From NCBI RefSeq assembly GCF_010211765.1, contig NZ_PDWO01000002.1:62001-126000 (forward strand): a stretch of 64,000 nucleotides of DNA. Reading direction: 5' to 3'. The stretch is from Pseudoxanthomonas kaohsiungensis. GTDB taxonomy: Bacteria > Pseudomonadota > Gammaproteobacteria > Xanthomonadales > Xanthomonadaceae. Below, one piece after another: positions 18,276-27,497 of this stretch. Both the position numbers and the translations under genes were made by a program. Every line of letters begins with the position of its first letter. Positions within the stretch are counted from its first letter, which is position 1. The notes below the pieces were generated by a model. It did no database searches and was not told where the DNA came from. It was given only the letters and a program-made list of their open reading frames with translations.

Positions 18276-18320
18276 CGGCGCCAGCTGTGGCCTGCCGCGC
18301 CACTCGCCATAGGATGCGAT

Positions 18321-18839
18321 GTGCGTAATTACGACCTGGAATTCCTGAAGCGGTTCTCGATGGTGATCGGCCTGCTGGCCCTGGTCACGCTGGGCCTGAT
18401 CCTGCTGGCCCTGTACCTGCACCGCCAGCTGCCGCCGGAAGTCTCGCCGACGGCCGCCAGCCGCACCGCGGCACGCATCCACCCGGCCGGGTCGGTCTAC
18501 GCGGGCGATACCGGCGCCGCCGCCCAGGCCGCCGCGGCCGCCGCAGCCGTCGCCAAGGCCGCCTCGCAGGTCGCCTACGGCGGCACCACCGATGGCGCGG
18601 TGATCTACCAGAACCTCTGCGGCGCCTGCCACACCAATGGCGTGGGCAAGGCCCCGACCCTGGACCACGCGCACTGGGATGCGCGCATCGCCCAGGGCAA
18701 CGAGACCCTCTACAAGCACGCGATCGAGGGCTTCACCGGCCCGGACGGCGGCATCATGCCGCCGCGCGGCGGCAATCCCGCGCTCACCGACGAGCAGGTC
18801 AAGGCCACGGTCGACTGGATGCTGGCCAACCTGAAGTAA
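18321..18839 (+). CDS. Membrane-anchored c-type cytochrome
   Basis: A 172-aa protein with one N-terminal membrane helix (about residues 13-33), an Ala-rich linker and a class I cytochrome c domain. The heme site is CGACH (C100, C103, H104) and the axial Met is probably in GGIMPPRGG near residue 134. It resembles the cytochrome c5 family that shuttles electrons to terminal oxidases. The GTG at 18321 is the only in-frame start giving the full anchor; AGGA lies 6-9 bp upstream. A strong terminator follows. Confidence 0.85.
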   Translation: MRNYDLEFLKRFSMVIGLLALVTLGLILLALYLHRQLPPEVSPTAASRTAARIHPAGSVYAGDTGAAAQAAAAAAAVAKAASQVAYGGTTDGAVIYQNLCGACHTNGVGKAPTLDHAHWDARIAQGNETLYKHAIEGFTGPDGGIMPPRGGNPALTDEQVKATVDWMLANLK

Positions 18840-18855
18840 CCCCCGCCCCGATCCA

Positions 18856-18887
18856 GACAACGCCGCCTCCGGGCGGCGTTGTCGTTT
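18856..18887 (+). terminator. Strong intrinsic terminator
   Basis: A perfect 12-bp stem, GACAACGCCGCC (18856-18867) with GGCGGCGTTGTC (18872-18883), around a TCCG tetraloop and followed by GTTT. It separates the cytochrome gene from the downstream nuclease gene. Confidence 0.85.
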
Positions 18888-18906
18888 CCGCCACCGGACT
18901 CCCGCC

Positions 18907-20646
18907 ATGACCGTCGCGACCGTGTTTCGCTCCCTGCCCCTGCTGCTGGCCGCTGCCCTGCCCGGGCCGGCTGCTGCCGCCGACGCGGTGCCGATCGGCC
19001 AGGTGCAGGGGGCCGCGGCACGCAGCCCGCTGGCCGGCCAGCAGGTCCTGGTCGCCGGCGTCGTCAGCGCGGACTTCCGCGACGGCCTGGGCGGGCTCTA
19101 CGTCCAGGACGGCGGTGACGGCGACCCGGCGACGTCCGACGCGCTGTTCGTGCAGGCCGCCGATGGTTTCGCATTCCCCGCGGCGCTGGAAACCGGCACG
19201 CGGTGCCGGTTCCACGGCCGGGTGGTCGAGCTGGAAAGCCGCGGCGGCGGGAGCGTGACCGCGCTGCAGGTGGACCACATCGACCGCTGCACCCCGGCCG
19301 ACCCGGTGCAGGCACGGCCACTGGCTGCGCTGCCGGCCGACTGGGAAGCGCTGGAAGGCATGCGCGTGCGCATCGAGGCGCCGCTCACCGTCACCGGCAG
19401 CGACGCGCTGGCGCGTTTCGGCGAGCTGGCGGTGTCCTTCGACGGACGACAGTGGCAGCCGAGCGAACTCGCCCGCCCCGGTTCGGAGGCGCATGCCGCG
19501 CTGGTCCGCGGCAACGCCCGCCAGCGCCTGCTGCTCGACGACGGCAGCCACCAGCGCGACCCGGACACCATCGCATGGCTCGACGGCCGCGACACGCCGC
19601 GCACCGGCAGCGTCGTCCACGGCGCCGAAGGCATCGTCGACCATCGGCATGGGGGCTGGCGCCTGCAACTGGTGTCGCCGCCACGCATCGACGCAGCGCC
19701 GCGGCCCGCGCCGCCGCAGGTGCCGGGCAACGTGAGGGTGGCCGCGTTCAACCTGGAAAACCTGTTCAACGGCGACGGCCGCGGCGGCGGCTTCCCGACC
19801 GAGCGCGGTGCGAAGACGCCGCAGGCGCTGGACGCGCAGCTGGCCAAGCTGGTCGCCGCGATCCGCGGCCTGGACCCGGACGTGGCCGCGCTGATGGAAC
19901 TGGAGAACGACGGCTACGGCGAGGCGTCGAGCCTGGCGCGACTGGTGCGCGAGCTCAATGCCGACGGTGCGCGCTGGCGCTACGTGGACGCCGGTCGCGG
20001 CCCGGGCGTGGACACGATCCGGGTGGGAATGATCTACCGCGACGACCGCGTGCTCGCGCGCGGCGCACCGGCGGTACTGGAAGGCGGCCCGTTCGGCGAA
20101 CGCAGCCGGGTGCCGCTGGCGCAGGCGTTCCAGCGCCGCGGCGGTGGCAAGGACTTCGTGGTCGTCGCCAACCACTTCAAGTCCAAGGGTTGCAGCGAAG
20201 CCGAAGGCGCCGACACCGACCAGAAGGATGGACAGGGCTGCTGGAATGCGCTGCGCGTGGACTCGGCGCAACGGCTGCATGCCTGGCTGCAGTCGGCACC
20301 GCTGGGCGCAGGCCGCGAGCGGGTGGTGATCCTCGGCGACTTCAACGCCTATGCGATGGAGGACCCGGTGCGCTGGCTGCGCGAGGAGGGTGGCTGGACC
20401 GACGCCTTCGCCCCCGACGGCGAGACGCCGGCCGGGGCCCGCCCGTACAGCTACGTCTACCAGGGCCTCAGCGGCCGGCTCGACCACGCCCTGCTGAGCC
20501 CGGCGCTGCGGCCGCACTTGCGCGGCGCGGCCGAGTGGCACGTCAACGCCGACGAACCGGACGATGCCGGCTATGCCGCGCGCAATGTCCCCGGCCCGTG
20601 GCGCAGCTCGGACCACGACCCGCTACGGCTGGGTTTCGACCTGTAA
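18907..20646 (+). CDS. Secreted endonuclease/exonuclease/phosphatase-family nuclease
   Basis: A 579-aa protein with a signal peptide (cleaved near AAAADA). The N-terminal half is an OB-like region seen in ExeM/NucH extracellular nucleases. The C-terminal half is an EEP domain: FNLENLF, LMELENDGYG, VVVANHFKSKG, ILGDFNAYAMEDP and the terminal SSDHDPL carry the metal-binding Asn, Glu, Asp and His residues. It is likely an extracellular DNase used in nutrient scavenging or biofilm turnover. Monocistronic; it starts 24 bp after the cytochrome terminator. Confidence 0.87.
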   Translation: MTVATVFRSLPLLLAAALPGPAAAADAVPIGQVQGAAARSPLAGQQVLVAGVVSADFRDGLGGLYVQDGGDGDPATSDALFVQAADGFAFPAALETGTRCRFHGRVVELESRGGGSVTALQVDHIDRCTPADPVQARPLAALPADWEALEGMRVRIEAPLTVTGSDALARFGELAVSFDGRQWQPSELARPGSEAHAALVRGNARQRLLLDDGSHQRDPDTIAWLDGRDTPRTGSVVHGAEGIVDHRHGGWRLQLVSPPRIDAAPRPAPPQVPGNVRVAAFNLENLFNGDGRGGGFPTERGAKTPQALDAQLAKLVAAIRGLDPDVAALMELENDGYGEASSLARLVRELNADGARWRYVDAGRGPGVDTIRVGMIYRDDRVLARGAPAVLEGGPFGERSRVPLAQAFQRRGGGKDFVVVANHFKSKGCSEAEGADTDQKDGQGCWNALRVDSAQRLHAWLQSAPLGAGRERVVILGDFNAYAMEDPVRWLREEGGWTDAFAPDGETPAGARPYSYVYQGLSGRLDHALLSPALRPHLRGAAEWHVNADEPDDAGYAARNVPGPWRSSDHDPLRLGFDL

Positions 20647-20679
20647 CCACGACGACGGCGCAGCGATACCGATGCCGTC

Positions 20680-20747
20680 GTAGAGCGGGGCTCGCCCCGC
20701 TGGCTGTTTCGGGTTTCGCGGACGCAGCGGGGCAAGCCCCGCTCTAC
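20680..20747. repeat. Inverted pair of GTAG REPs
   Basis: Copies at 20680-20701 (plus; GTAG, AGCGGGGC-TCG-CCCCGCT) and 20726-20747 (minus), heads outward, 24 bp apart. They lie between the convergent nuclease and amidohydrolase genes. Confidence 0.9.
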
Positions 20748-20790
20748 GAAATACCAGGGGCGATTCCGCTGCCGCCCCGTCATCCGATCC

Positions 20791-22119
20791 TCAGCCGGTC
20801 GTGCCGTGCAGGTAATCCAGGCTCACCTGCAACAGCGCGCGGAAGCCGACGTCCAGCGCCTTCTCGTCGAGCAGGAACTCGGGCGAATGGTTGCCCGGCG
20901 CGGTCGCCGGGTCGATGCCCGCGCCGGTCGCGCCGACGAAGAAGAACAGCGCCGGCGCCTTCTGGCCGTACAGCGAGAAATCCTCGGCGCCCATCTGCAG
21001 CGGCGGCTCGAACACGTTGCCGGCGCCGACCACCGCCTGCAGGCTCGGCAGCATCTTCGCGGTCAGCGCCGGATCGTTGACCGTCGGCGGATTGCCTTCG
21101 CTGTCGGGCACCTGGGCCTCGACCCTGGCGCCGTGGGCGGCGGCGACGTGCTCGGAGACATTGCGCAGGTCGGCGAAGATCTTCTGGCGCATGCCTTCGT
21201 CGAAGGTACGGATGGTGCCGACCATCTCCACGTCGTCGGGGATGATGTTGTAGCGGATGCCGCCCTTGATCGCGCCGAAGGTGACCACCGCCGGCAGCTT
21301 GGCCAGGTCGGTGCGGCGGCTGACGATCGTCTGCGCGGTGCCGACCAGGTCGGCGGCGGCCACGATCGGGTCGACGCCGCCCCACGGCCGCGAGCCGTGG
21401 GTCTGGCGACCGACCACCTTGATGCTGAACCGGTCCGAGGCCGCCATCAGCGGTCCGCTGCGCACCGCTATCTGACCGGCCGGCACGGTCGAGAACACGT
21501 GCAGGCCGAACACCGCCTCCGGCTTGAAGCCGTCGAACAGTCCCTGCGCCAGCATCAGCGAGGCGCCGCCTTCCTCGCCGACCGGCGGACCTTCCTCGGC
21601 CGGCTGGAAGACCAGCATCACCTCGCCCGGCAGCGTGGCCCGCATGTCGACCAGCGCCTGGGCGACGCCGAGCAGGATCCCGGTATGCGCGTCGTGGCCG
21701 CAGGCGTGCATCACCCCGACCGTCTCGCCGCGGAACTGCGCGGTGGCCTTGGACGCGAACGGCAGGCCGGTGCGTTCGGTCACCGGCAGCGCGTCCATGT
21801 CGGCGCGCAGCGCGATCCTCGGGCCCGGCCTGCCGCCCTTGATGATCGCCACCACGCCGTGGTGGGCAATGCCGGTCTTCGGGTCCAAGCCCATGCGCCG
21901 CAATTCTTCGGCGACCACCCTGGCGGTGCGCTCCTCGCGGTTGGACAGTTCCGGGTGCTGGTGGAAGTCGCGGCGCCAGTCGACGACCTGCTGCTGCAGC
22001 TTCTGCGCGGCGGCCGCCACTTCAGGACGCTGGGCCGGATCGGCGAGCGCCGGCACGGCCAGGGACAGCGACATGGCGCCGGCGAGCAGGGAAACCGCGG
22101 AACGGAAGGGCAGCGACAT
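20791..22119 (-). CDS. M20-family amidohydrolase, exported
   Basis: A 442-aa protein with a signal peptide (SLLAGAMSLSLAVPALA). It carries the M20D pattern: DFHQHPELSNRE, ALRADMDALPV, MHACGHDAHTG, VFQPAEEGP, and a C-terminal MGAEDFSLY. These are the metal ligands and catalytic Glu of the IAA-amino-acid hydrolase/hippuricase/aminoacylase group. It probably releases amino acids from N-acyl conjugates in the periplasm. The ATG at 22119 is chosen as the codon heading the signal peptide. It is divergent from the TSUP permease gene across 124 bp. Confidence 0.9.
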   Translation of the reverse strand: MSLPFRSAVSLLAGAMSLSLAVPALADPAQRPEVAAAAQKLQQQVVDWRRDFHQHPELSNREERTARVVAEELRRMGLDPKTGIAHHGVVAIIKGGRPGPRIALRADMDALPVTERTGLPFASKATAQFRGETVGVMHACGHDAHTGILLGVAQALVDMRATLPGEVMLVFQPAEEGPPVGEEGGASLMLAQGLFDGFKPEAVFGLHVFSTVPAGQIAVRSGPLMAASDRFSIKVVGRQTHGSRPWGGVDPIVAAADLVGTAQTIVSRRTDLAKLPAVVTFGAIKGGIRYNIIPDDVEMVGTIRTFDEGMRQKIFADLRNVSEHVAAAHGARVEAQVPDSEGNPPTVNDPALTAKMLPSLQAVVGAGNVFEPPLQMGAEDFSLYGQKAPALFFFVGATGAGIDPATAPGNHSPEFLLDEKALDVGFRALLQVSLDYLHGTTG

Positions 22120-22243
22120 CGAGCGACTCCACCAGGGGATGGCACCGATGCTACCGGTTGCCGCGCGAACGTGCGGCACCGGGCCGTAGAATGGCGACGC
22201 ACGCCACGTCCCCGCGCCGGCGTTGTTCCTTCGCCGGTGGCCC

Positions 22244-23029
22244 ATGCCCGACCTCGCCCTGCAGCTGTTGCTGCTGCTGTTCCTCGCCGGCCTGCTGGCC
22301 GGCTTCATCGACTCGATCGCCGGCGGCGGCGGCATGATCACCCTGCCGGCGATGCTGCTGGCCGGGATCCCGCCGCTGCAGGCGCTGGGCACCAACAAGC
22401 TGCAGTCGCTGTTCGGCTCGGCCTCGGCGAGCTGGTCGTACGCGCGCCACGGCCACGTCGACCTGCGCGCGCAACTGCCGATGGCGCTTACCGCCGCCCT
22501 CGGCGCGGTCGCCGGCGCGCTGCTGGCCACGGTCGTGCCCGGCAGCTGGCTGCGCGCGGTGCTGCCGTTCCTGCTGGTCGGCATCGCGCTGTACTTCGCG
22601 CTCAAGCCCGACATCGGCGCGGTCGAGCGCCACCACCGGATCAGCCCACGCGTGTTCGGGCTGACCTTCGTCCCGGCGATCGGCTTCTACGACGGCGTGT
22701 TCGGCCCGGGCACCGGTTCGTTCCTGATGCTGGGCTTCGTCGGCCTGGCCGGCTTCGGCCTGCTCAAGGCCACCGCGCACACCAAGTTCCTCAACTTCGG
22801 CTCGAACGTGGGCGCGTTCGGCGTGTTCCTGGCCAGCGGCGCGGTGCTGTGGAAGGTCGGCCTGGCGATGGGCGCCGGCCAGTTCCTCGGCGCGCAGCTG
22901 GGCTCGCGCTTCGCCATGCGGCACGGCACGCGGGTGATCAAGCCGCTGCTGGTGACGGTGTCGCTGCTGCTGGCGCTGAAGCTGCTGGCCGAGCCGGCGC
23001 ATCCGCTGCGGGCGTGGCTGGGCTACTGA
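22244..23029 (+). CDS. TSUP (TauE/SafE/YfcA-like) permease
   Basis: A 261-aa membrane protein with about eight hydrophobic segments in two related halves. The hallmark FIDSIAGGGGMITLPAMLLAG in the first half and GFYDGVFGPGTGSFLMLGF in the second are typical of the TauE/SafE superfamily, which moves sulphite, sulphonates and other small organic anions. It is closest in style to YfcA. The ATG at 22244 is preferred over an upstream in-frame TTG that adds a basic non-conserved stretch. Confidence 0.88.
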   Translation: MPDLALQLLLLLFLAGLLAGFIDSIAGGGGMITLPAMLLAGIPPLQALGTNKLQSLFGSASASWSYARHGHVDLRAQLPMALTAALGAVAGALLATVVPGSWLRAVLPFLLVGIALYFALKPDIGAVERHHRISPRVFGLTFVPAIGFYDGVFGPGTGSFLMLGFVGLAGFGLLKATAHTKFLNFGSNVGAFGVFLASGAVLWKVGLAMGAGQFLGAQLGSRFAMRHGTRVIKPLLVTVSLLLALKLLAEPAHPLRAWLGY

Positions 23030-23065
23030 ACGGCGGGCCATGCGACGCCGCGCCGGTCGCTCCCC

Positions 23066-23198
23066 GTAGAGCGGGGCTCGCCCCGCTGCCTTTTATCCGC
23101 ATCGCACCCGGCCGCACCCGCAACCCGGGGCTTTGCCCTTGGCACGGGATCCGGTTCGTACCGTGGCGCAGGAAGCAGCGGGGCAAGCCCCGCTCTAC
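23066..23198. repeat. Inverted pair of GTAG REPs with a long spacer
   Basis: Copies at 23066-23087 (plus) and 23177-23198 (minus), heads outward, about 90 bp apart, between the convergent TSUP and purU genes. The spacer holds no gene. Confidence 0.88.
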
Positions 23199-23236
23199 GG
23201 GATCGCGCCTGCGTCCGCGGGCCGGACCGTGCAGGC

Positions 23237-24088
23237 TCAGCGGAACACGACGGTCTTGTGCCCGTTGAGCAGGATCCGGTGCTCGACGTGTCGGCGCACC
23301 GCGCGCGCCAGCACCTGCGATTCGATGTCGCTGCCGGTGCGGACCAGGTCGCGCGGGGTCATGGCATGGTCCACGCGGGCCACGTCCTGCTCGATGATCG
23401 GGCCCTCGTCCAGGTCCGGGGTGACGTAGTGCGCGGTGGCGCCGATGATCTTGACCCCGCGCGCGTGCGCCTGGTGGTACGGCTGCGCGCCCTTGAAGCT
23501 GGGCAGGAAGCTGTGGTGGATGTTGATCGCGCGCCCGGACAGCGCCTCGCACAGGCGCGGCGAAAGGATCTGCATGTAGCGCGCCAGCACCACCAGGTCG
23601 ATGCGCTCCTTCTCCACCAGGTCGATGATCGCCTGCTCCTGCGTCGCGCGGTTCGATGCATCCACCGGCAGGTGGTGGAACGGGACCCGGTACGACGCGG
23701 ACAACGCGGCGAAATCGTCGTGGTTGGATGCGACCGCGGCGATGTCCACCCGCAGCTGCCCGCTGTGGGCGCGGAACAGCAGGTCGTTGAGGCAATGGCC
23801 CTGCTTGCTCACCAGCACCAGCAACCGCGCGCGCCGGCGTGCGTCGTGGATCTGCCAGTCCATGTCGAACTCCTCGGCCAGGTGGCCGAAGCGCTCGCGT
23901 ACCACCGGCAGCACGCCCGGTTCGGGTACCTCGAAATGCACGCGCAGGAAGAAGCGGCCGGTCTCGTCGTCGCCGAACTGCTGGGCGTCGACGATGTTGC
24001 AGCCCTGGCCGAACAGCAGGCCGGACACGCGATAGACGATGCCGGTGCGATCCGGGCACGACAGGGCGAGGATGTGGTCGTTGCGCAT
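23237..24088 (-). CDS. purU: Formyltetrahydrofolate deformylase
   Basis: A 283-aa enzyme. The N-terminal ACT domain starts at LALSCPDRTGIVYRVS. The C-terminal formyltransferase-fold domain has NIHHSFLPSFKGA and a HYVTPDLDEGPIIEQD segment with the catalytic Asn, His and Asp. PurU hydrolyses 10-formyl-THF to THF and formate, balancing one-carbon pools and supplying formate to PurT. Full length for the family; the start is ATG 24088. Confidence 0.95.
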   Translation of the reverse strand: MRNDHILALSCPDRTGIVYRVSGLLFGQGCNIVDAQQFGDDETGRFFLRVHFEVPEPGVLPVVRERFGHLAEEFDMDWQIHDARRRARLLVLVSKQGHCLNDLLFRAHSGQLRVDIAAVASNHDDFAALSASYRVPFHHLPVDASNRATQEQAIIDLVEKERIDLVVLARYMQILSPRLCEALSGRAINIHHSFLPSFKGAQPYHQAHARGVKIIGATAHYVTPDLDEGPIIEQDVARVDHAMTPRDLVRTGSDIESQVLARAVRRHVEHRILLNGHKTVVFR

Positions 24089-24196
24089 AGGAGCGCCATG
24101 GTAGGCGACGCCCGCCCCGGCGTGGCGCGTCGGTTGCAGCCGATACCGCAGCAGACGGTTTCGCGGCGGCCGCTCTCCCCCCGCGCCCCAGCCGCC

Positions 24197-24218
24197 GTAG
24201 AGCGGGGCTTGCCCCGCT
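24197..24218 (+). repeat. Single GTAG REP
   Basis: A lone copy: GTAG followed by AGCGGGGC-TTG-CCCCGCT. It sits between purU and the OYE-family gene (same strand) and is the only unpaired copy seen in the window. Confidence 0.85.
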
Positions 24219-24270
24219 GCCTCCAGGGCGCTCGCCCACGGCGCCATGCGAAGCGCGGCGGAGCGATCCC

Positions 24271-25371
24271 CTACGCGGCAGCGAACACGCCGCGCGCTTC
24301 CCGCGGCTCGCAGCGCAGGAACTGCGGCGCGGGCACCACGCTGGCGCCGAGTTCGGCCGCCGCGTGCCAGGGCCAGCGCGGGTCGTAGAGGATGCCGCGG
24401 GCCAGCGCGACCGCGTCGGCGCGGCCCTCGGCGAGCACCGCCTCGGCCTGCCTGGGCTGGGTGATCATGCCCACCGCGATCACCGGCATCGCCACCTGCG
24501 CCTTGATCGCCTCGGCGAACGGCACCTGGTAGCCGGGGCCCGCGCCGATCTGCTGCCGGGGATCCAGGCCGCCGCTGGAGACGTGGATGAAGTGGCAGCC
24601 CCGCGCATCCAGCGCGCGCGCCAGGGCCAGGCTCTGCGCCAGGTCCCAGCCACCCTCGACCCAGTCGGTGGCGGAGATGCGCACCCCGACCGCGACCGAC
24701 GACGGCACGGCGGCCCGGACCGCGTCGAACACGCGCAACACCAGCCGCATCCGGTTCTCGAGGCTGCCGCCGTACGCGTCGTCGCGCGCGTTGCTCAGCG
24801 GCGACAGGAACTGGTGCAGCAGGTAACCGTGCGCTGCGTGGATCTCGATGAGGTCCAGGCCCACGCGTACCGCGCGGCGCGCGGCCTGCACGAAATCCTC
24901 GACCAGGGCGTCGATGCCGGCCGCATCCAGGGCCTGCGGTCGTTCGTGGCGCTCGTCGTAGGCCAGCGCCGATGCCGAGACCGTGGCCCAGCCATGCGGA
25001 TCGTCGGCCGCGATCGCGCCACCGCCTTCCCAGGGCCGCGCGGTGGACGCCTTGCGCCCGGCATGGGCGAGCTGGATGCCCAGCGCCATCGGCGACCAGC
25101 GCCTGACCGAGGCCAGCAGCGCGGCCAGCGCGGCCTCCTGGTCGTCGTTCCACAGGCCGAGGTCGGCATGGCTGATGCGTCCGCGCGGCTCCACCGCCGT
25201 CGCCTCCAGCACCAGCAGGCCGGCGCCGGACAGGGCCAGGTTGCCGAGGTGGATGTGGTGCCAGTCGCTGACGCAGCCGTCGTGCGCCGAGTACTGGCAC
25301 ATCGGCGCGATGACGATCCGGTTGGGCAGTTGCAGCGGGCCGAAGGAGATCGGCGAGAACAGCAGGCTCAT
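24271..25371 (-). CDS. Old yellow enzyme-family NADH:flavin oxidoreductase (YqjM/NamA-like)
   Basis: A 366-aa FMN barrel. Features are FGPLQLPNRIVIAPMCQYSA (with the Cys of the YqjM-like class), QLAHAGRKAST, IEIHAAHGYLLHQFLSPLSN (His/Tyr active site) and the C-terminal FMN-binding ALARGILYDPRW. These enzymes reduce activated alkenes, quinones and nitro compounds. The ATG at 25371 fits the family start. It follows the BASS transporter gene by 107 bp on the same strand; a functional link is not evident. Confidence 0.92.
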   Translation of the reverse strand: MSLLFSPISFGPLQLPNRIVIAPMCQYSAHDGCVSDWHHIHLGNLALSGAGLLVLEATAVEPRGRISHADLGLWNDDQEAALAALLASVRRWSPMALGIQLAHAGRKASTARPWEGGGAIAADDPHGWATVSASALAYDERHERPQALDAAGIDALVEDFVQAARRAVRVGLDLIEIHAAHGYLLHQFLSPLSNARDDAYGGSLENRMRLVLRVFDAVRAAVPSSVAVGVRISATDWVEGGWDLAQSLALARALDARGCHFIHVSSGGLDPRQQIGAGPGYQVPFAEAIKAQVAMPVIAVGMITQPRQAEAVLAEGRADAVALARGILYDPRWPWHAAAELGASVVPAPQFLRCEPREARGVFAAA

Positions 25372-25478
25372 GGGGGCGCGGCATGACGGCGGGGGAGCCG
25401 CATTGCACCCGGCGCCGGCGCCGGCATCAAGCCGCATGGGTGGATCAGTGCGTCGTGGTGGCGGCGGGCGTGGCCGGC

Positions 25479-26330
25479 TCAGGCGCGCACGCGCCGGACC
25501 AGACGAAGGAAGGGAATGCCGACCAGCACGTTGAGTACGACCGGGATCAGCACCGCGGCCAGGGCCAGCCGGTGGCCCGGGAAAGCTGCCGCAACGACGC
25601 CCAGGGCCACGCCCGGGTGGCGGGTAGCCGCCGCCAGCGCCAGCGCGGCGCGGTGCTCCTTGACCGGCCCACCGAGCAGGTAGCCGGTGGCGAGTCCGGC
25701 CAGGATCATCGCCAGCACCGCCGCAAGCGTGCCGCCACCGAGCAACCGCCACATGTCCGGCGCCATGGCCAGCAGCAGCACCGCGGCGCATCCGAGCAGC
25801 AGCACCAGGGCAAACCGACCCACCACGGCCGCCACCGCGGTCGCGCGCGCGTCGCCGAGCAGCCGCCCGGCGGCCAGGCCCAGCAGCATCGGCGCGACGA
25901 CGGTGGTGGCCAAGGGAAGGGCCACGCTGGCGGCCGGCACCTCCCGCGCGCCGCCTGACAGGTGGCCCAGCAGGTGCAGCCCCAGCGGCATGACCAGCAG
26001 CGAGGCCAGGGCGGCGGCCACCAGCAGGCCGACGATGTACGAACCGCCGGCCCCAGCCTGCAGTTGCTTGGCCGGCAGCATCGGCGGCACCGGCGACAGC
26101 GACAGCACCAGCAACGCCACCTCCACCTCCGGCTTGAGGTCGAAGGCGGCGACCACGGCCACGGTGATCGCCGGGACCACCAGGAACATCGCGGCGAACG
26201 CGCGCAGGCCGGCGTGCCAGCGGCGGAACAGGTGGGCCAGGTCGCCGGCGCGTGCCCGCAGTGCCAGCGCGAACACGTACAGGAACGCGCTGAGCATGAT
26301 CGACACCTTCAACACGGCGACCGGTGACAT
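25479..26330 (-). CDS. Bile acid:sodium symporter (BASS) family transporter
   Basis: A 283-aa protein with eight to ten hydrophobic segments. Conserved-looking cores are LVLSLSPVPPMLPAKQL and ALALAAATRHPGVALGVVAA, which match the crossover regions of BASS-type sodium symporters. The substrate is unknown. The ATG at 26330 has AGGAGA 5 bp upstream; the ATG 13 codons earlier has no such site. Confidence 0.75.
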   Translation of the reverse strand: MSPVAVLKVSIMLSAFLYVFALALRARAGDLAHLFRRWHAGLRAFAAMFLVVPAITVAVVAAFDLKPEVEVALLVLSLSPVPPMLPAKQLQAGAGGSYIVGLLVAAALASLLVMPLGLHLLGHLSGGAREVPAASVALPLATTVVAPMLLGLAAGRLLGDARATAVAAVVGRFALVLLLGCAAVLLLAMAPDMWRLLGGGTLAAVLAMILAGLATGYLLGGPVKEHRAALALAAATRHPGVALGVVAAAFPGHRLALAAVLIPVVLNVLVGIPFLRLVRRVRA

Positions 26331-26470
26331 GCGCTCTCCTGGAGGGCTCCACTCCGATACCTCATCCATGGCGAGGACTGGTCCGGAGCCGGGTATCGCT
26401 AGGACCGGGCTGCGCAGGGCGTGCCGGCGCGGCCGTGGCAGAGGATCCTAGGCCTGGAGCGGGGATCGCG

Positions 26471-27337
26471 TCATCCCTGCCCGGATCCGGTGCGCCCCGG
26501 GCGCGCGAGCGCCAGCGCGCAATCGGCGTGGATCTTGAGCGTGGCCAGGCCGTCGGCTCGGGTACGGCCCAGGTTGAGCACGGCCAGCGGTATCCCGGCC
26601 TCCGCCGCCATCCGCGCGAAGCGGAAGCCGGAATACACCATCAGCGACGACCCGACCACGAGCATGCCGTCGCTGCGGTGCAGGTGCGCCACCGCCGCCT
26701 CCACCCGCGCCCGCGGCACGCTTTCACCATAGAACACGACATCGGGCTTGAGCAGGCCGCCGCACCGCGGGCATGCCGGCACGGCGAAGCCGGCGAAGTC
26801 CACGCCGTCCAGGTCCGCGTCGCCATCCGGCGCCGTCACCGCCGCGTACCGGTCCCAACCGGGATTGCGGTGCACCAGCTCGTGCTGGAAGTCGGCGCGC
26901 GGCGACAGCGCGCCGCATCCCAGGCAGACGATCCGGTCCAGGCGCCCGTGCAGGTCGATCACGGTGCGGCTGCCGGCCTGCTGGTGCAGGCCGTCGACGT
27001 TCTGGGTGACCAGCGCTTCGATCCGTCCATCGTCCTCGATTGCGGCCAGCGCCTGGTGTGCCGCGTTCGCGCGCGCGGCGGCGAAGCGCGGCCAGCCGGC
27101 CAGGCTGCGGGCCCAGTAGCGACGGCGGATGGCGGCATCGCCGGTGAACGCCTGGAACGTCACCGGCTGGACCCGTTTCCAGCCGCCCTCGGCATCGCGG
27201 TAGTCGGGGATGCCCGACGCGGTGCTGCAGCCGGCGCCGGTCAGCACGAACAGGCGCCGGTGGCGCGCGAGGAATTCGTGCAGCGCGCCGGGCCGGTCGC
27301 TGCCGGCGACGGGCGCGGGGTGCGGGATTGCGTCCAT
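26471..27337 (-). CDS. NAD-dependent protein deacylase (sirtuin)
   Basis: A 288-aa Sir2-family protein. NAD-binding motifs are LTGAGCSTASGIPDYR and VTQNVDGLH; the catalytic His is H130 in DLHGRLD. A zinc site is formed by CLGC (C138, C141) and CPRC. It resembles sirtuins that remove acyl groups from lysines, such as CobB, with the Zn-bearing small domain complete. The start is placed at ATG 27337; the preceding GTG is also possible. It is divergent from the aldolase gene. Confidence 0.92.
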   Translation of the reverse strand: MDAIPHPAPVAGSDRPGALHEFLARHRRLFVLTGAGCSTASGIPDYRDAEGGWKRVQPVTFQAFTGDAAIRRRYWARSLAGWPRFAAARANAAHQALAAIEDDGRIEALVTQNVDGLHQQAGSRTVIDLHGRLDRIVCLGCGALSPRADFQHELVHRNPGWDRYAAVTAPDGDADLDGVDFAGFAVPACPRCGGLLKPDVVFYGESVPRARVEAAVAHLHRSDGMLVVGSSLMVYSGFRFARMAAEAGIPLAVLNLGRTRADGLATLKIHADCALALARPGRTGSGQG

Positions 27338-27497
27338 GACACAGGTCGATGGGGCCGGGGCCGCACGCGCGCAAGCCCCCGTGGGCACGCCGGAAGCGCA
27401 TGGCGGCCGTCCACCGCGTTGACAGCGTTGTCTCGTACCGGTGGAACGGGCCTCGCGCTACCATCGCGGCCCTTGCCCGCAGACAGGAACGCCAACC

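Larger units (their letters stand above)
17864..18320. other. Divergent control region, GH3 operon / cytochrome c gene
   Basis: A 457-bp gap without a supported gene. It holds the LacI-type palindrome (17945-17958) about 80 bp upstream of the GH3 start and a perfect TATAAT box (18270-18275) about 45 bp upstream of the cytochrome start. The GC-rich middle (17960-18240) is open in several frames only through composition; no ribosome site or recognisable protein was found there. Confidence 0.6.

Noticed and set aside
22223-22243. Upstream TTG start for the TSUP permease
   Set aside because: It adds MFLRRWP, a non-conserved basic stretch; the ATG at 22244 gives the usual family N-terminus.
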